Notes: a model not told the origin generated them from the letters alone. A stretch of 64,000 nucleotides of DNA from Aliihoeflea sp023389195 (GCA_023389195.1 JAEWET010000016.1:1-64000); one strand, 5' to 3'; positions 34,581-43,255 are shown, counted from the first letter of the stretch. Program-made: numbers and translations.

Positions 34581-35297
34581 TTACCCCATCGCCATCTTCT
34601 GCAAATCCACCAGCCTTGCGATGCCCTTCTTCGCCAGCCCCATCAACTGCGCGAACTCCTCCTCCGAAAACGGCTCGCTTTCCGCCGTCCCCTGGATTTC
34701 GACGATTCCGCCGCGCCCCGTCATGACGAAATTCGCGTCCGTGTCGGCCGCCGAATCCTCCGGATAGTCAAGGTCGATCACCGGCACGCCATTGTAGATG
34801 CCGCACGAGATCGCCGCGACATGGTCCTTCAGCACCTTGGAAACCTGCACCATCTGGCGCGCTTCCATCCAGCGCAGGCATTCGTGCAGCGCGACGAAGC
34901 CGCCGGTGATACCCGCCGTGCGGGTGCCGCCATCGGCCTGGATGACGTCGCAATCGACCGTGATCTGCACCTCGCCCAGCGCCTGCAGGTCGACGACGGC
35001 GCGCAAGGATCGCCCGATCAGGCGCTGGATTTCCAGCGTGCGGCCACCCTGCTTGCCGGCCGAGGCCTCGCGGCGCATCCGGTCGCCCGTCGCGCGCGGC
35101 AGCATGCCGTATTCGGCCGTTACCCAGCCCTTGCCGGAATTGCGCAGCCATCCCGGCACGCGCTCTTCGAGGCTCGCCGTGCACAGCACGTGCGTATCGC
35201 CGAACTTCACGAGGCACGAGCCCTCGGCATGTTTGGAGACGCCGCATTCGAAGGAGATCGCCCGCATTTCGTCGGGCTGGCGCTTGGATGGCCGCAT
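34581..35297 (-). CDS. rph: Ribonuclease PH
   Basis: RNase PH is a phosphate-dependent 3' exoribonuclease that trims tRNA precursors and rRNA. The 238-residue length equals the standard bacterial enzyme. Motifs include KFGDTHVLCTASLEERVP, AEYGMLPRATGDR, GKQGGRTLEIQRLIGRSLR and QADGGTRTAGITGGFVAL. The ATG at 35297 begins MRPSKRQPDEMR, the usual N-terminus. It is divergent from hrcA, as in other rhizobia, so the 157-base gap holds both promoters. No CIRCE element was seen there. Confidence 0.96.
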   Translation of the reverse strand: MRPSKRQPDEMRAISFECGVSKHAEGSCLVKFGDTHVLCTASLEERVPGWLRNSGKGWVTAEYGMLPRATGDRMRREASAGKQGGRTLEIQRLIGRSLRAVVDLQALGEVQITVDCDVIQADGGTRTAGITGGFVALHECLRWMEARQMVQVSKVLKDHVAAISCGIYNGVPVIDLDYPEDSAADTDANFVMTGRGGIVEIQGTAESEPFSEEEFAQLMGLAKKGIARLVDLQKMAMG

Positions 35298-35454
35298 GGG
35301 TCGGGGCTCTTTTCGTTCCGTTGAGGTTCGTCCCCCGTCTAGCGCCACCGGGATGACGAGGCAAAGGAAAACCGGCCGCCGCGATGGATCACCAGTTCCG
35401 CACCGGGCGCAAATGCCTATATTCAGAGGCAGAACGCTTGAAGATCGCGATTGA

Positions 35455-36522
35455 ATGAATCCGTTGACCGACCTGACGCTGACCAATCTGGACGCGCGCT
35501 CGCGCGAAATCTTCCGGCTGATCGTCGACAATTATCTGCGCGAGGGCGAACCGCTCGGCTCGCGCAACCTGTCGCGCCTGCTGCCAAGCTCGCTGTCGCC
35601 GGCGACCGTGCGCAACGTCATGTCAGATCTCGAGCATCTCGGCCTCATCTACGCGCCGCACGTTTCGGCGGGACGTCTGCCGACGCAGGCCGGCCTGCGC
35701 TTCTTCGTCGATGCCTTCATGGAATTGGGCGACCTGACCACCGAAGAGCGCCGCCAGATCGAGGCGCAGGTGCGCGCGTCGGGCTCAGGCCAGACGCTGG
35801 AGCACATCCTCACCGACGCAAGCCAGATGCTCTCCGGCCTGTCGCGCGGCGCCGGCCTCGTCATGACGGCCAAGAGCGAGGTGCCGCTGAAGCATATCGA
35901 GTTCATCCGGCTCGAGCCGACGAGGGCGCTCGCCGTCATGGTCAGCCAGAATGGCGACGTCGAAAACCGCGTCGTCGATCTCCCGGCCGGCGTCACATCC
36001 TCGCAGCTCGTCGAGGCGTCGAACTTCCTCAACGCCCACATTCGCGGCCGCACGCTGGCCGAGGCGAAGGCGGAGATCGGACGGCTGAAGGAAGAGACGC
36101 GCACCGCCCTCGACACGCTGTCGCAGGACCTCGTGGAGCGCGGCCTGGCGGTCTGGGCCGGCGAGGGCTCGGGGCTTCAGGCGCGACTCATCGTGCGCGG
36201 CCATGCCAACCTCCTGGAGAACGTCACCGCCCAGGCCGATCTCGAACTCCTGCGCCATCTTTTCGAGGACCTCGAAACCAAGGACGGGATGCTGCAATTG
36301 CTCGACCTTGCGGAGGAGGGGCCGGGCGTGCGCATCTTCATCGGCTCGGAAAACAAGCTCTTCTCGCTTTCCGGCTCCTCGCTCGTCGTCGCGCCCTATC
36401 GCGACAAGGACGCCCGCGTCATCGGCGCGCTCGGCGTGATCGGCCCGACCCGGCTGAACTATGCCCGCATCGTTCCGATGGTCGACTACACCGCGCAGAT
36501 CATCACCCGCATGCTTGGCTGA
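35455..36522 (+). CDS. hrcA: Heat-inducible transcriptional repressor HrcA
   Basis: HrcA binds CIRCE operators and represses chaperone genes such as groESL. The 355-residue product has an N-terminal winged helix (IFRLIVDNYLREGEPLGSRNLSRLL, SPATVRNVMSDLEHLG) and the HrcA C-terminal domain ending GVIGPTRLNYARIVPMVDY. No CIRCE inverted repeat (TTAGCACTC-N9-GAGTGCTAA) was found in this window, so its targets lie elsewhere. It usually precedes grpE, but here a small gene of unknown function follows and grpE is about 12 kb away. Confidence 0.95.
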   Translation: MNPLTDLTLTNLDARSREIFRLIVDNYLREGEPLGSRNLSRLLPSSLSPATVRNVMSDLEHLGLIYAPHVSAGRLPTQAGLRFFVDAFMELGDLTTEERRQIEAQVRASGSGQTLEHILTDASQMLSGLSRGAGLVMTAKSEVPLKHIEFIRLEPTRALAVMVSQNGDVENRVVDLPAGVTSSQLVEASNFLNAHIRGRTLAEAKAEIGRLKEETRTALDTLSQDLVERGLAVWAGEGSGLQARLIVRGHANLLENVTAQADLELLRHLFEDLETKDGMLQLLDLAEEGPGVRIFIGSENKLFSLSGSSLVVAPYRDKDARVIGALGVIGPTRLNYARIVPMVDYTAQIITRMLG

Positions 36523-36662
36523 AATCCCGCCGACACGCTTCCACCACGGCATGACGCAGCGGAATATTCTTTCGCGCGACCCGTTGGCAAAGGGCGATTC
36601 AGAAAGGGTTAAGTCAAATTTTACTACAATTGATCGTTTCGTGGCCGGGAACGCTCTGTTCC

Positions 36663-36688
36663 GGAACCAACCCGCCCCAAAGGCGGTT
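36663..36688 (+). promoter_or_regulatory. Candidate general-stress (EcfG/RpoE2-like) promoter of the 66-residue gene
   Basis: GGAAC at 36663 is followed by 19 bases and then TT at 36687-36688, which fits the rhizobial RpoE2 pattern GGAAC-N18/19-TT. The start codon is 28 bases further on. The region is also rich in small inverted repeats, so the match may be chance. Confidence 0.35.
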
Positions 36689-36715
36689 CTTCTCCTGCAA
36701 ACGAGGTTGTGAGTC

Positions 36716-36916
36716 ATGTCTGCAAGGAAGCGAATTGAGATGAGAGAGGCAGAACTTTCCAACGTGATCGTCAAGGAACTGGGCTCGGAAACGAACCGCC
36801 GGTTTCTCAATCGCATGCCCGGCCTGCGCGCCGAGCACGCGCTGCCGCAAAACCTGCGCAGCCTGCTCGAGCGCCTCGACGAAGTCGAAGACGGCCCGCG
36901 CACCTACAGGCACTGA
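36716..36916 (+). CDS. Small conserved-looking protein of unknown function
   Basis: The 66-residue product is rich in charged residues (SARKRIEMREAELSNVIVKE), likely soluble and helical, with no signal peptide and no cysteine. I do not recognise a family. GAGG lies about 10 bases upstream of the ATG, and a strong hairpin terminator follows the stop, both of which favour a real gene. A GGAAC-type stress promoter candidate lies just upstream. It sits between hrcA and rpsU. Confidence 0.65.
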   Translation: MSARKRIEMREAELSNVIVKELGSETNRRFLNRMPGLRAEHALPQNLRSLLERLDEVEDGPRTYRH

Positions 36917-36937
36917 AGGCTCCAGCCTCGTTGCAAC

Positions 36938-36965
36938 AAAAAAGGCGGCCAGTGGCCACCTTTTT
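36938..36965. terminator. Bidirectional terminator between the small gene and rpsU
   Basis: GGCGGCC and GGCCACC pair with one mismatch around a three-base loop, flanked by six A and five T, so it serves both convergent genes. Confidence 0.8.
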
Positions 36966-36982
36966 GCTGTTCAGCGAAATTC

Positions 36983-37252
36983 TTATGCCGCCGAAGATTC
37001 GGGGCGTGCCGGGCGGCCCGTCGGACGTGCCGGCTTCTTTTTCATCGGCAGCAGGCCTTCGCGCTGCGCCTGCTTGCGGGCGAGCTTGCGCGAGCGGCGC
37101 ACGGCTTCCGCCTTCTGGCGGGCGCGCTTTTCCGACGGCTTCTCATAGGACCGGCGCGCCTTCATCTCGCGGAAGATGCCCTCGCGCTGCATTTTCTTCT
37201 TCAGCGCGCGGAGCGCCTGCTCGACATTGTTTTCACGTACGACGACCTGCAA
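36983..37252 (-). CDS. rpsU: 30S ribosomal protein S21
   Basis: S21 is a small basic protein of the 30S platform needed for mRNA initiation. The 89-residue product begins MQVVVRENNVEQALRALKK, the standard alphaproteobacterial sequence, and includes REMKARRSYEKPSEKRARQK. The start is TTG, supported by GGACAGGATCACA upstream and by the exact family N-terminus; the longer open frame has 59 extra residues with no resemblance. The tail after about residue 70 is a Lys/Pro/Arg-rich extension. Confidence 0.93.
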   Translation of the reverse strand: MQVVVRENNVEQALRALKKKMQREGIFREMKARRSYEKPSEKRARQKAEAVRRSRKLARKQAQREGLLPMKKKPARPTGRPARPESSAA

Positions 37253-37521
37253 TGTGATCCTGTCCTTTCTCGAATTGAAATGGCATCGAACGCCGCCGAA
37301 AGCGGGCCGATGCAGCGAATTTTGCCGGAAGGAACCGACCGAACACCCCTGCGCCGCATGGCGGCATGATTGCGGGACAATGGCCCGAAGCAGGGGCGGG
37401 ATGACCTCTATATAGGCCCTTTTCGCCAAAAGGCAAAACCCGCCTGCCAGCCGCGCCGCTGGACACGCGCGCCGCGACGCTTTAGGCGGGGCACACCTGC
37501 AAGAAGCGCGGACCAGAAGCC

Positions 37522-38211
37522 ATGTCGACCAGCCCGACCCTCATCGCCCCGTCCGTCCTTTCGGCCGATTTCTCGAAGCTCGGCGACGAGGTCGAGGCCG
37601 TCGTGAAGGCCGGCGCGGACTGGATTCATCTCGACGTCATGGACGGGCATTTCGTGCCCAACATCACCTTCGGCCCGCAGATCATCAAGTCGATCCGAAA
37701 CCGCACCGACAAGGTCTTCGACTGCCACCTGATGATCGCGCCGACGGACCAGTATCTCGCTGCCTTCGCCGATGCGGGCTGCGACATCATCACCGTCCAC
37801 GCCGAGGCCGGTCCGCATCTCGACCGCTCCCTGCAGGCGATCAGGAACCTTGGCAAGAAGGCCGGCGTCTCGCTCAATCCTTCCACGCCGGAGAACGTCA
37901 TCGAATACGTCCTCGACCGGCTCGACCTCGTTCTCCTGATGACCGTCAATCCCGGCTTCGGCGGCCAGGCCTTCATCCCCGCCGTCGTCGAGAAGGTCGC
38001 CCGCATCAAGGCGATGATCGGCGACCGGCCGATCGACATCGAGATCGATGGCGGCGTGACGCCGGAGACGGCGCCGCTGGTCGCGAAGGCCGGTGCGAAC
38101 GTCCTCGTCGCCGGCTCGGCGGTCTTCAAGGGCGGGTCGGTCGACAGCTACGCGAAGAATATCGCGGCGATCCGCAATGCGTCGGACGGCGCGCGCGGGC
38201 TGATCGCCTGA
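37522..38211 (+). CDS. rpe: Ribulose-phosphate 3-epimerase
   Basis: Rpe interconverts ribulose 5-phosphate and xylulose 5-phosphate in the pentose phosphate pathway. The 229-residue TIM-barrel protein has HLDVMDGHFVPNITFGP (metal-binding Asp and His), DCHLM, VLLMTVNPGFGGQ and EIDGGV with GANVLVAGSAVF for phosphate binding. It stands alone, divergent from rpsU with about 270 bases between starts, and is followed by an AT-rich intergenic stretch. No other pentose phosphate gene is adjacent. Confidence 0.95.
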   Translation: MSTSPTLIAPSVLSADFSKLGDEVEAVVKAGADWIHLDVMDGHFVPNITFGPQIIKSIRNRTDKVFDCHLMIAPTDQYLAAFADAGCDIITVHAEAGPHLDRSLQAIRNLGKKAGVSLNPSTPENVIEYVLDRLDLVLLMTVNPGFGGQAFIPAVVEKVARIKAMIGDRPIDIEIDGGVTPETAPLVAKAGANVLVAGSAVFKGGSVDSYAKNIAAIRNASDGARGLIA

Positions 38212-38416
38212 ACTTATCCGCGCCTCGCTGGAAACTGCGAATTTTGGCTGGAAAGCTGCTGTCAGCGGCTGATTTCCAGCGAATTTTAGGCAATTTTTAC
38301 CGCGAAACTTCATGTTTCGTTAAGGTTTCGGCCGGGTTTTAACCCCGCATTAACACATCGGCGAACTTATCCGCGTATTGCTCTGGACAAAGCCTCATCG
38401 TTCGGAGTGAACGCAA
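38212..38416. other. AT-rich, repeat- and hairpin-rich intergenic region between rpe and the acyltransferase
   Basis: GAACTTATCCGCG occurs at 38210-38222 and again at 38363-38375. Between them lie GCTGGAAA twice and its complement TTTCCAGC (a hairpin at 38247-38280), GCGAATTTT twice, and a CGAAAC-GTTTCG hairpin at 38303-38319. The first hairpin followed by T-rich DNA could terminate rpe. No gene is seen. Confidence 0.6.
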
Positions 38417-39523
38417 GTGCAGACCGCCAACCGAGCAGCATTCGCCGACCGCGTCGGCTGGGTCGATGCCGCCAAGGGCATCTGCATCATCTTCGTGGTG
38501 ATGATGCATTCGACGCTCGGCGTCGGCAAGGCGATGCAGGACCATGGCTGGCTGCACTATGTCGTCGAGTTCGCCCGGCCGTTCCGGATGCCCGATTTCT
38601 TCCTGATTTCCGGCCTCTTCCTCGGCCTCGTCATCGACCGGCCCTGGATGCGCTTTCTCGACCGCAAGGTCGTGCATTTCGCCTATTTCTACGTGCTCTG
38701 GCTGACCATCCAGTTCGCCGTCAAGGCGCCCGGCATCGCGATGGAAGAGGGCGCCGCCGCGCCGCTGCACCACTATCTGCTGGCCTTCGTCGAACCCTTC
38801 GGAACGCTCTGGTTCATCTACATCCTGCCGATCTTCTTCGTCGTCACCCGGCTGGTGAAATCCCTGCCGGTCGCCCTCGTCTTCGCTGCCGCGGCGGCGC
38901 TGGAAATCCTGCCGATCGAGACAGGGTGGATGCTGGCCGACGAGTTCGCCTCGCGCTTCGTCTATTTCTTCGCCGGCTACGCCTTCGCCGCCAACATCTT
39001 CCGCATCGCCGCCTGGCTGCAGGCGCGGCCGGTGGTGGCGCTGGCGATCTTGGCGCTGTGGGCGCCGGTCAATGGATGGCTGGTCTTCACCCCTGCACCG
39101 GCGCATCTCGCCCATCTCCTGACGGCGGAAATCGGCCAGTCCGGCGCGACGCACGGCCTTGCCGAACTCCCTTTCATCTCGCTCATCCTCGGCCTTGCCG
39201 GCGCGCTGGCGGTGGTGGCGGTTGCAGCGCTGGTCGCGGAAAGGCCGTGGAGCCGCTGGCTCTCCTGGCTCGGCGCGCATTCGATCGTGATCTACCTCGC
39301 CTTCTTCCTGCCGATGGCGATTTCGCGTGCGGTGCTGATCCGCACCGGGCTCGACACCGGCACGATCTCCGCCCTCGTCACCGCCGCCGGCATCGTCGGC
39401 CCGGTTATGCTCTACGGCCTGATCCAGCTCACCGGCTATGGACGGTTCCTGTTCGAGCGGCCCGGCTGGGCGAAGATCGACGGACGGCGCGGCGCGGAAG
39501 GCCGTATGGTCGCCGCGGAGTAA
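38417..39523 (+). CDS. Acyltransferase family 3 integral membrane protein
   Basis: The 368-residue product has about ten transmembrane helices and the acyltransferase-3 signature: RVGWVDAAKGICIIFVVMMHS at the N-terminus (with the conserved His) and PDFFLISGLFLGLV. Members O-acetylate or otherwise acylate surface polysaccharides, glucans or Nod factors, but the acceptor here is unknown. The GTG start has GGAG upstream. No exopolysaccharide cluster surrounds it. Confidence 0.86.
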   Translation: MQTANRAAFADRVGWVDAAKGICIIFVVMMHSTLGVGKAMQDHGWLHYVVEFARPFRMPDFFLISGLFLGLVIDRPWMRFLDRKVVHFAYFYVLWLTIQFAVKAPGIAMEEGAAAPLHHYLLAFVEPFGTLWFIYILPIFFVVTRLVKSLPVALVFAAAAALEILPIETGWMLADEFASRFVYFFAGYAFAANIFRIAAWLQARPVVALAILALWAPVNGWLVFTPAPAHLAHLLTAEIGQSGATHGLAELPFISLILGLAGALAVVAVAALVAERPWSRWLSWLGAHSIVIYLAFFLPMAISRAVLIRTGLDTGTISALVTAAGIVGPVMLYGLIQLTGYGRFLFERPGWAKIDGRRGAEGRMVAAE

Positions 39524-39537
39524 TTCGTCCGGTCTTT

Positions 39538-39671
39538 GCGCCCCCTCCACCATGCTTCGCATGGTCCCCCTCCCCCGCTTCGCAGGGGAGGATCTGAGGT
39601 CGCGGCCGCTATCGACGGGGCTCCTCCCCCGTTTACGGGGGAGGTGGCGCGAAGCGCCGGAAGGGGCGCTC
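39538..39671. repeat. Palindromic intergenic repeat, family D, both arms
   Basis: The left arm starts GCGCCCCCTCCACC and includes CTCCCCC, while the right arm (39621-39671) is CTCCTCCCCCGTTTACGGGGGAGG followed by GGCGCGAAGCG and ends AAGGGGCGCT. The arms are imperfect inverted copies, and the right arm closely matches the single arm at 30507-30555. It occupies the gap between the acyltransferase and rnd. Confidence 0.8.
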
Positions 39672-39677
39672 TGGCGC

Positions 39678-40295
39678 TTAGCTATGCGCGAAGATGTCTT
39701 CTTCCGGCCAGCCCATCAGATCGAGCTTTGCACGCGTCGGCAGGAAGGTGAAGCACGCTTCGGCCTCCACCATCCGATTCTCGCGGCGCAGCCGCTCCAG
39801 AAGCTTTTCGCGCAACTGGTGCAGGTAGAGGACGTCCGAGGCGGCGTAGTCGAGCTGTTCGGGCGAAAGCTGCGTCGCGCCCCAGTCGGACGATTGCTGC
39901 TGCTTCGACAGCGAGATGCCGAGAAGTTCGTTGCAGACGTCCTTCAGGCCGTGGCGATCCGTATAGGTGCGGGTCAGGCGCGAGGCGATCTTGGTGCAGA
40001 AGACATGCTCCGCCAGAGCGCCGAAGGCATTGTAGAGAACCGCGATGTCGAACCGGCCATAGTGGAAAAGCTTGGTCTTCTGCGGATCGTTGATGAGCGC
40101 GACGATGTTCGGCGCCTCTTTCTGGCCGGGCGCGATCTGCACCACATCGGCCGTCCCGTCGCCCGGCGAAAGCTGGACGACGCAGAGCCGGTCGCGATGG
40201 GGATTGAGCCCCAGCGTTTCGGTGTCGATGGCGACGGCGAGACCGCGATAATTGTCGAGATTGGGCAGGTCGCCCTTGTGGAAGCGAACGGTCAT
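39678..40295 (-). CDS. rnd: Ribonuclease D-like DEDDy 3'-5' exonuclease (short form)
   Basis: The 205-residue protein has the DEDDy exonuclease signature: AIDTETLG (Asp and Glu), FHYGRFDIAVL (Asp) and LDYAASDVLYLHQL (Tyr and Asp). It probably trims stable RNAs. It lacks the C-terminal HRDC domains of E. coli RNase D, as is normal for the rhizobial protein. The ATG lies five bases after the stop of the M20 peptidase, so the two are an operon. The long open frame upstream is not used. Confidence 0.9.
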   Translation of the reverse strand: MTVRFHKGDLPNLDNYRGLAVAIDTETLGLNPHRDRLCVVQLSPGDGTADVVQIAPGQKEAPNIVALINDPQKTKLFHYGRFDIAVLYNAFGALAEHVFCTKIASRLTRTYTDRHGLKDVCNELLGISLSKQQQSSDWGATQLSPEQLDYAASDVLYLHQLREKLLERLRRENRMVEAEACFTFLPTRAKLDLMGWPEEDIFAHS

Positions 40296-40300
40296 TTGGC

Positions 40301-41692
40301 TCAAGCCTTGGAAAGTGCGTCGAGGATGCGCGCCCAGGAGCGCTGGCCCTTGGCGAAGGAGGTGAGGTTGTATTTCTCGTTCGGCGAGTGGATGCGGTCG
40401 TCGTCGAGGCCGAAGCCGACGAGCAGCGATTCCATGCCGAGCATGCGCTTGAAGTCGCCGACGATCGGGATCGACCCGCCCATCGCGATCATCACCGCCG
40501 GCTTGTTCCACTCTTCGGTCAGCGCGGTCTGCGCCTTGACGAGGAAGGGCGCGTCGTAGCCGAGATTGATGGCCGGCGAGCCGCCATGCGGGTGGAACTC
40601 GACCGAGCAGTCGGACGGAATCCGCTCCTCGACGAACTTGCGGAACGCGGCGCGGATGGCGACCGGGTCCTGGCTGCCGACGAGGCGGAAGGAGACCTTG
40701 GCGGAGGCCTCGGCCGCGATCACCGTCTTGAAGCCCTTGCCCGTATAGCCGCCGGAAATGCCGTTGAACTCGGCCGTCGGGCGTGCCCAGACCAGTTCGA
40801 GCACGTGGCGGCCCTTCTCGCCCGACGGCTCGGAGAGGCCGATCGGCCCGAGGAACGTCTCGGCCGTCTCGCCGAGACCCTTCCAGGATTCCAAGATCTG
40901 GCTCGGCGTCTCCTCGACGCCGTCATAGAAGCCGGGGATCGTGATGCGGCCGGTCTCGTCGTGCACGTCGGCGAGGATCTTCGCCAGGATGCGGATCGGG
41001 TTGGCGGCGGCGCCGCCATAGGAGCCGGAATGAAGGTCGCGATCGGCGGCCTTGACCGTGATCTCCTCGCCAACGAGGCCGCGCAGCGCGGTCGAGATGG
41101 CGGGCGTTTCCGCGTCCCACATGCCGGTGTCGCACACGAGGGCGAAATCGGCGGTGAGTTCCTTGGCATTGGCTTCAAGGAAGGGCTTCAGCGACGGCGA
41201 GCCGGATTCTTCCTCGCCCTCGAACAGGATGGTGACCTCGCAGGGCAGTTCGCCATGGACGGCCTTATAGGCGCGGCAGGCTTCGACGAAGGTCATCAAC
41301 TGGCCCTTGTCGTCGGCCGAGCCGCGACCGGTGATGACCTTGACGCCGTCCAGCTCAACGATCTTCGCCTCGAACGGATCGGCGTTCCAGAGTTCGACCG
41401 GATCGACCGGCTGGACGTCGTAATGGCCGTAGAAGAGCACATGCGGAGATTTTGTCCCGGCTGGTCCGGCGTGGTGGGCGACGACCATCGGCCGGCCCGC
41501 CGTCGGGCGCACGGATGCCTCGAAGCCGATCGACGTCAGGTCGGCGACCAGCCATTCGGCGGCGCGCTGGCACTCGGCGGCATAGGCATCGTCGGTCGAG
41601 ATGGACGGGATCGCGATCAGGTTCACGAGGCGCTCGACGCTGGCGTCGAGATCGGCATCGAGGCGGGAAAGGACGGGGGAAATATCGGACAT
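40301..41692 (-). CDS. M20/M25/M40-family metallopeptidase (dipeptidase-like)
   Basis: The 463-residue zinc peptidase has the metal-ligand motifs VLFYGHYDVQPVD, GRGSADDKGQLM, LFEGEEESGSPSL and a lid dimerisation domain (ETFLGPIGLSEPSGEKG region), ending with SPNEKYNLTSF. It belongs to the ArgE/DapE/CPG2 group of COG0624; related rhizobial genes are annotated as M20/M25/M40 dipeptidases. The exact peptide substrate is unknown. The ATG at 41692 gives MSDISPVLSRLDADLD. It is cotranscribed with rnd. Confidence 0.92.
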   Translation of the reverse strand: MSDISPVLSRLDADLDASVERLVNLIAIPSISTDDAYAAECQRAAEWLVADLTSIGFEASVRPTAGRPMVVAHHAGPAGTKSPHVLFYGHYDVQPVDPVELWNADPFEAKIVELDGVKVITGRGSADDKGQLMTFVEACRAYKAVHGELPCEVTILFEGEEESGSPSLKPFLEANAKELTADFALVCDTGMWDAETPAISTALRGLVGEEITVKAADRDLHSGSYGGAAANPIRILAKILADVHDETGRITIPGFYDGVEETPSQILESWKGLGETAETFLGPIGLSEPSGEKGRHVLELVWARPTAEFNGISGGYTGKGFKTVIAAEASAKVSFRLVGSQDPVAIRAAFRKFVEERIPSDCSVEFHPHGGSPAINLGYDAPFLVKAQTALTEEWNKPAVMIAMGGSIPIVGDFKRMLGMESLLVGFGLDDDRIHSPNEKYNLTSFAKGQRSWARILDALSKA

Positions 41693-41831
41693 GGGCAGGC
41701 CTTTCGATTCAATCGGGCCGGACCCTAGTCGGTTTGGCGCGAAGCGGGAAGCGGGAAGGCGTTGAGCCAGAAGGTTCGCCAGCGGACGACCGCGCGCCGC
41801 AGGCATGGGCGCTGGCCGATGCCGCGAAAAC

Positions 41832-41860
41832 AAAAAAGCCGGGCGTTGCGGCCCGGCTTT
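41832..41860 (-). terminator. Rho-independent terminator of the L,D-transpeptidase gene
   Basis: AAAGCCGGGC and GCCCGGCTTT form a ten-base-pair stem with a six-base loop, followed on the minus strand by a run of six T. Confidence 0.9.
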
Positions 41861-41895
41861 CCTGATGGCGGTGTCCTGTTGCCTGGACGGTTCGC

Positions 41896-42516
41896 CTAAA
41901 GAACGATGACCTTGGCGCCGTTTTCGGCGCGGTTGTAGAGGTCGATGATGTCCTGGTTGATGAGCCGGATGCAGCCCGACGACATCGCATGGCCGATCGA
42001 TGCCCATTCGGGCGTGCCATGCAGCCGGTAGCCGGTATCGCCGCCGGAATTGAAGAGGTAGAGCGCGCGGGCACCGAGCGGGTTGTCGAGCCCGCCGGGC
42101 TGACCGCCCCGCCACTTGGCGAGTTCCGGCTGGCGCTTGATCATGGCTGCGGGCGGGGTCCAGCGCGGCCATTCGCGCTTCATGGCGATGCGCGCGGTGC
42201 CCTTCCACTCGAAGCCTTCCCGGCCGACGCCGATGCCGTAGCGCATCGCCTTGCCGTCCTCGAGGACGAGATGGAGGTGCTTGGCATTCGTGTCGACGAT
42301 GATGGTGCCGGGCTTCTCGTCCGTCTGGTACTTGACGATCTGGCGTTGATACTGGCGCGGCAGCTTCGACAGCGGCACGGCGGGGACCTGATAGCCCGCA
42401 TCGCGCACGGAGGCGTAATTGTCGCTGAAGACGCGCCCGCCGAGATCGGTCGAGCAGCCGGCAAGGCCAAGGCCGGCGAGAACTGTCAGGGCGACTGCGG
42501 ATTTCAAGACGTTCAT
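41896..42516 (-). CDS. L,D-transpeptidase lipoprotein
   Basis: The 206-residue protein carries a lipoprotein signal with the lipobox GLAGC, Cys21, so it is anchored in the envelope. A YkuD domain follows, with the catalytic motif around His166 (HGTPEW), His176 and Cys182 (SSGCIRL). L,D-transpeptidases make 3-3 peptidoglycan cross-links or attach outer-membrane proteins to the wall. The start is the ATG at 42516; the longer frame has no signal sequence. A terminator follows. Which reaction this copy catalyses is not readable. Confidence 0.9.
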   Translation of the reverse strand: MNVLKSAVALTVLAGLGLAGCSTDLGGRVFSDNYASVRDAGYQVPAVPLSKLPRQYQRQIVKYQTDEKPGTIIVDTNAKHLHLVLEDGKAMRYGIGVGREGFEWKGTARIAMKREWPRWTPPAAMIKRQPELAKWRGGQPGGLDNPLGARALYLFNSGGDTGYRLHGTPEWASIGHAMSSGCIRLINQDIIDLYNRAENGAKVIVL

Positions 42517-42720
42517 CGAGGGCCGATCCCAAAGGCCGCAAGCCGACCTTTCTTCGGTCACGATTTATTCGCGCCGGACATGGTCTGCCAAGATAAAAAC
42601 GGTTGAATGAGCGGTTGCGAGCGCATTGGCGCCTGCCGCTGCGGCAAAAGCGCAACAATTCGCGCGCGCTTCCTTTGCGAAACTCTTTGCCGCGCGGGCG
42701 AATCCTGCGAAAATCGCCTC

Positions 42721-43224
42721 ATGCCGATCGTCTCTCCAGTCCCCATCAATCCGCTCGCGGACGGGCGCCAGTCCGACCGCGCCCTGCTCGTGCGTCGCGG
42801 CGTCCAGCGGCTCTTCGCCCAGATGGGCGCCTCGGTCCTGCCGGAACTGTGCCTGCCGACCGGGCGCCGGGCCGACCTCGTCGCCCTGACCGCCAAGGGC
42901 GATATCTGGATCGTCGAGATCAAGACGTCGATCGAGGATTTCAGGGTCGACCGCAAATGGCCCGAATACCGGCTCCATTGCGACCGGCTCTTCTTCGCCA
43001 CCCATCCGGGCGTGCCGGCCGACATCTTCCCCGAGGAGTGCGGCTTCATCCTGTCGGACGGATATGGCGCCGAGATCATGCGCGAGGCCCCGGAGCACCG
43101 CCTGTCGGCGCCGTTCCGCAAATCGCTGACCTTGCGGATCGCACGCGCCGCCGCGGCGCGGATCACGGCGGCCGAGATCGCCGGCGTGCCGGTGCCGCTG
43201 CTCGAGCCAAGGGACGAATGCTGA
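42721..43224 (+). CDS. mmcB: MmcB family DNA repair protein
   Basis: The 167-residue protein resembles MmcB, a Caulobacter protein linked to mitomycin C resistance. The sequence has a restriction-endonuclease-like core: LCLPTGRRADLVALT and DIWIVEIKTSIEDFRVDRKWPEY, whose Asp and ExK residues would form a metal site. It may recognise or process damaged DNA. The ATG at 42721 is taken because the downstream sequence MPIVSPVPINPL fits the family start. It is a single gene, convergent with the SelT/W-like gene. Confidence 0.85.
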   Translation: MPIVSPVPINPLADGRQSDRALLVRRGVQRLFAQMGASVLPELCLPTGRRADLVALTAKGDIWIVEIKTSIEDFRVDRKWPEYRLHCDRLFFATHPGVPADIFPEECGFILSDGYGAEIMREAPEHRLSAPFRKSLTLRIARAAAARITAAEIAGVPVPLLEPRDEC

Positions 43225-43255
43225 AGGGCCTTGCCCTGATCGAGGGCGGACGCCG

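Noticed and set aside
35298..35454. CIRCE element between rph and hrcA
   Set aside because: The TTAGCACTC/GAGTGCTAA pair was not seen.
40296..40511. In-frame upstream extension of RNase D
   Set aside because: It overlaps the 3' end of the peptidase gene in another frame and adds no family sequence.
41693..42658. Long in-frame extension upstream of the M20 peptidase
   Set aside because: It runs through the terminator and the L,D-transpeptidase gene in another frame. MSDISPVL at 41692 is the natural start.
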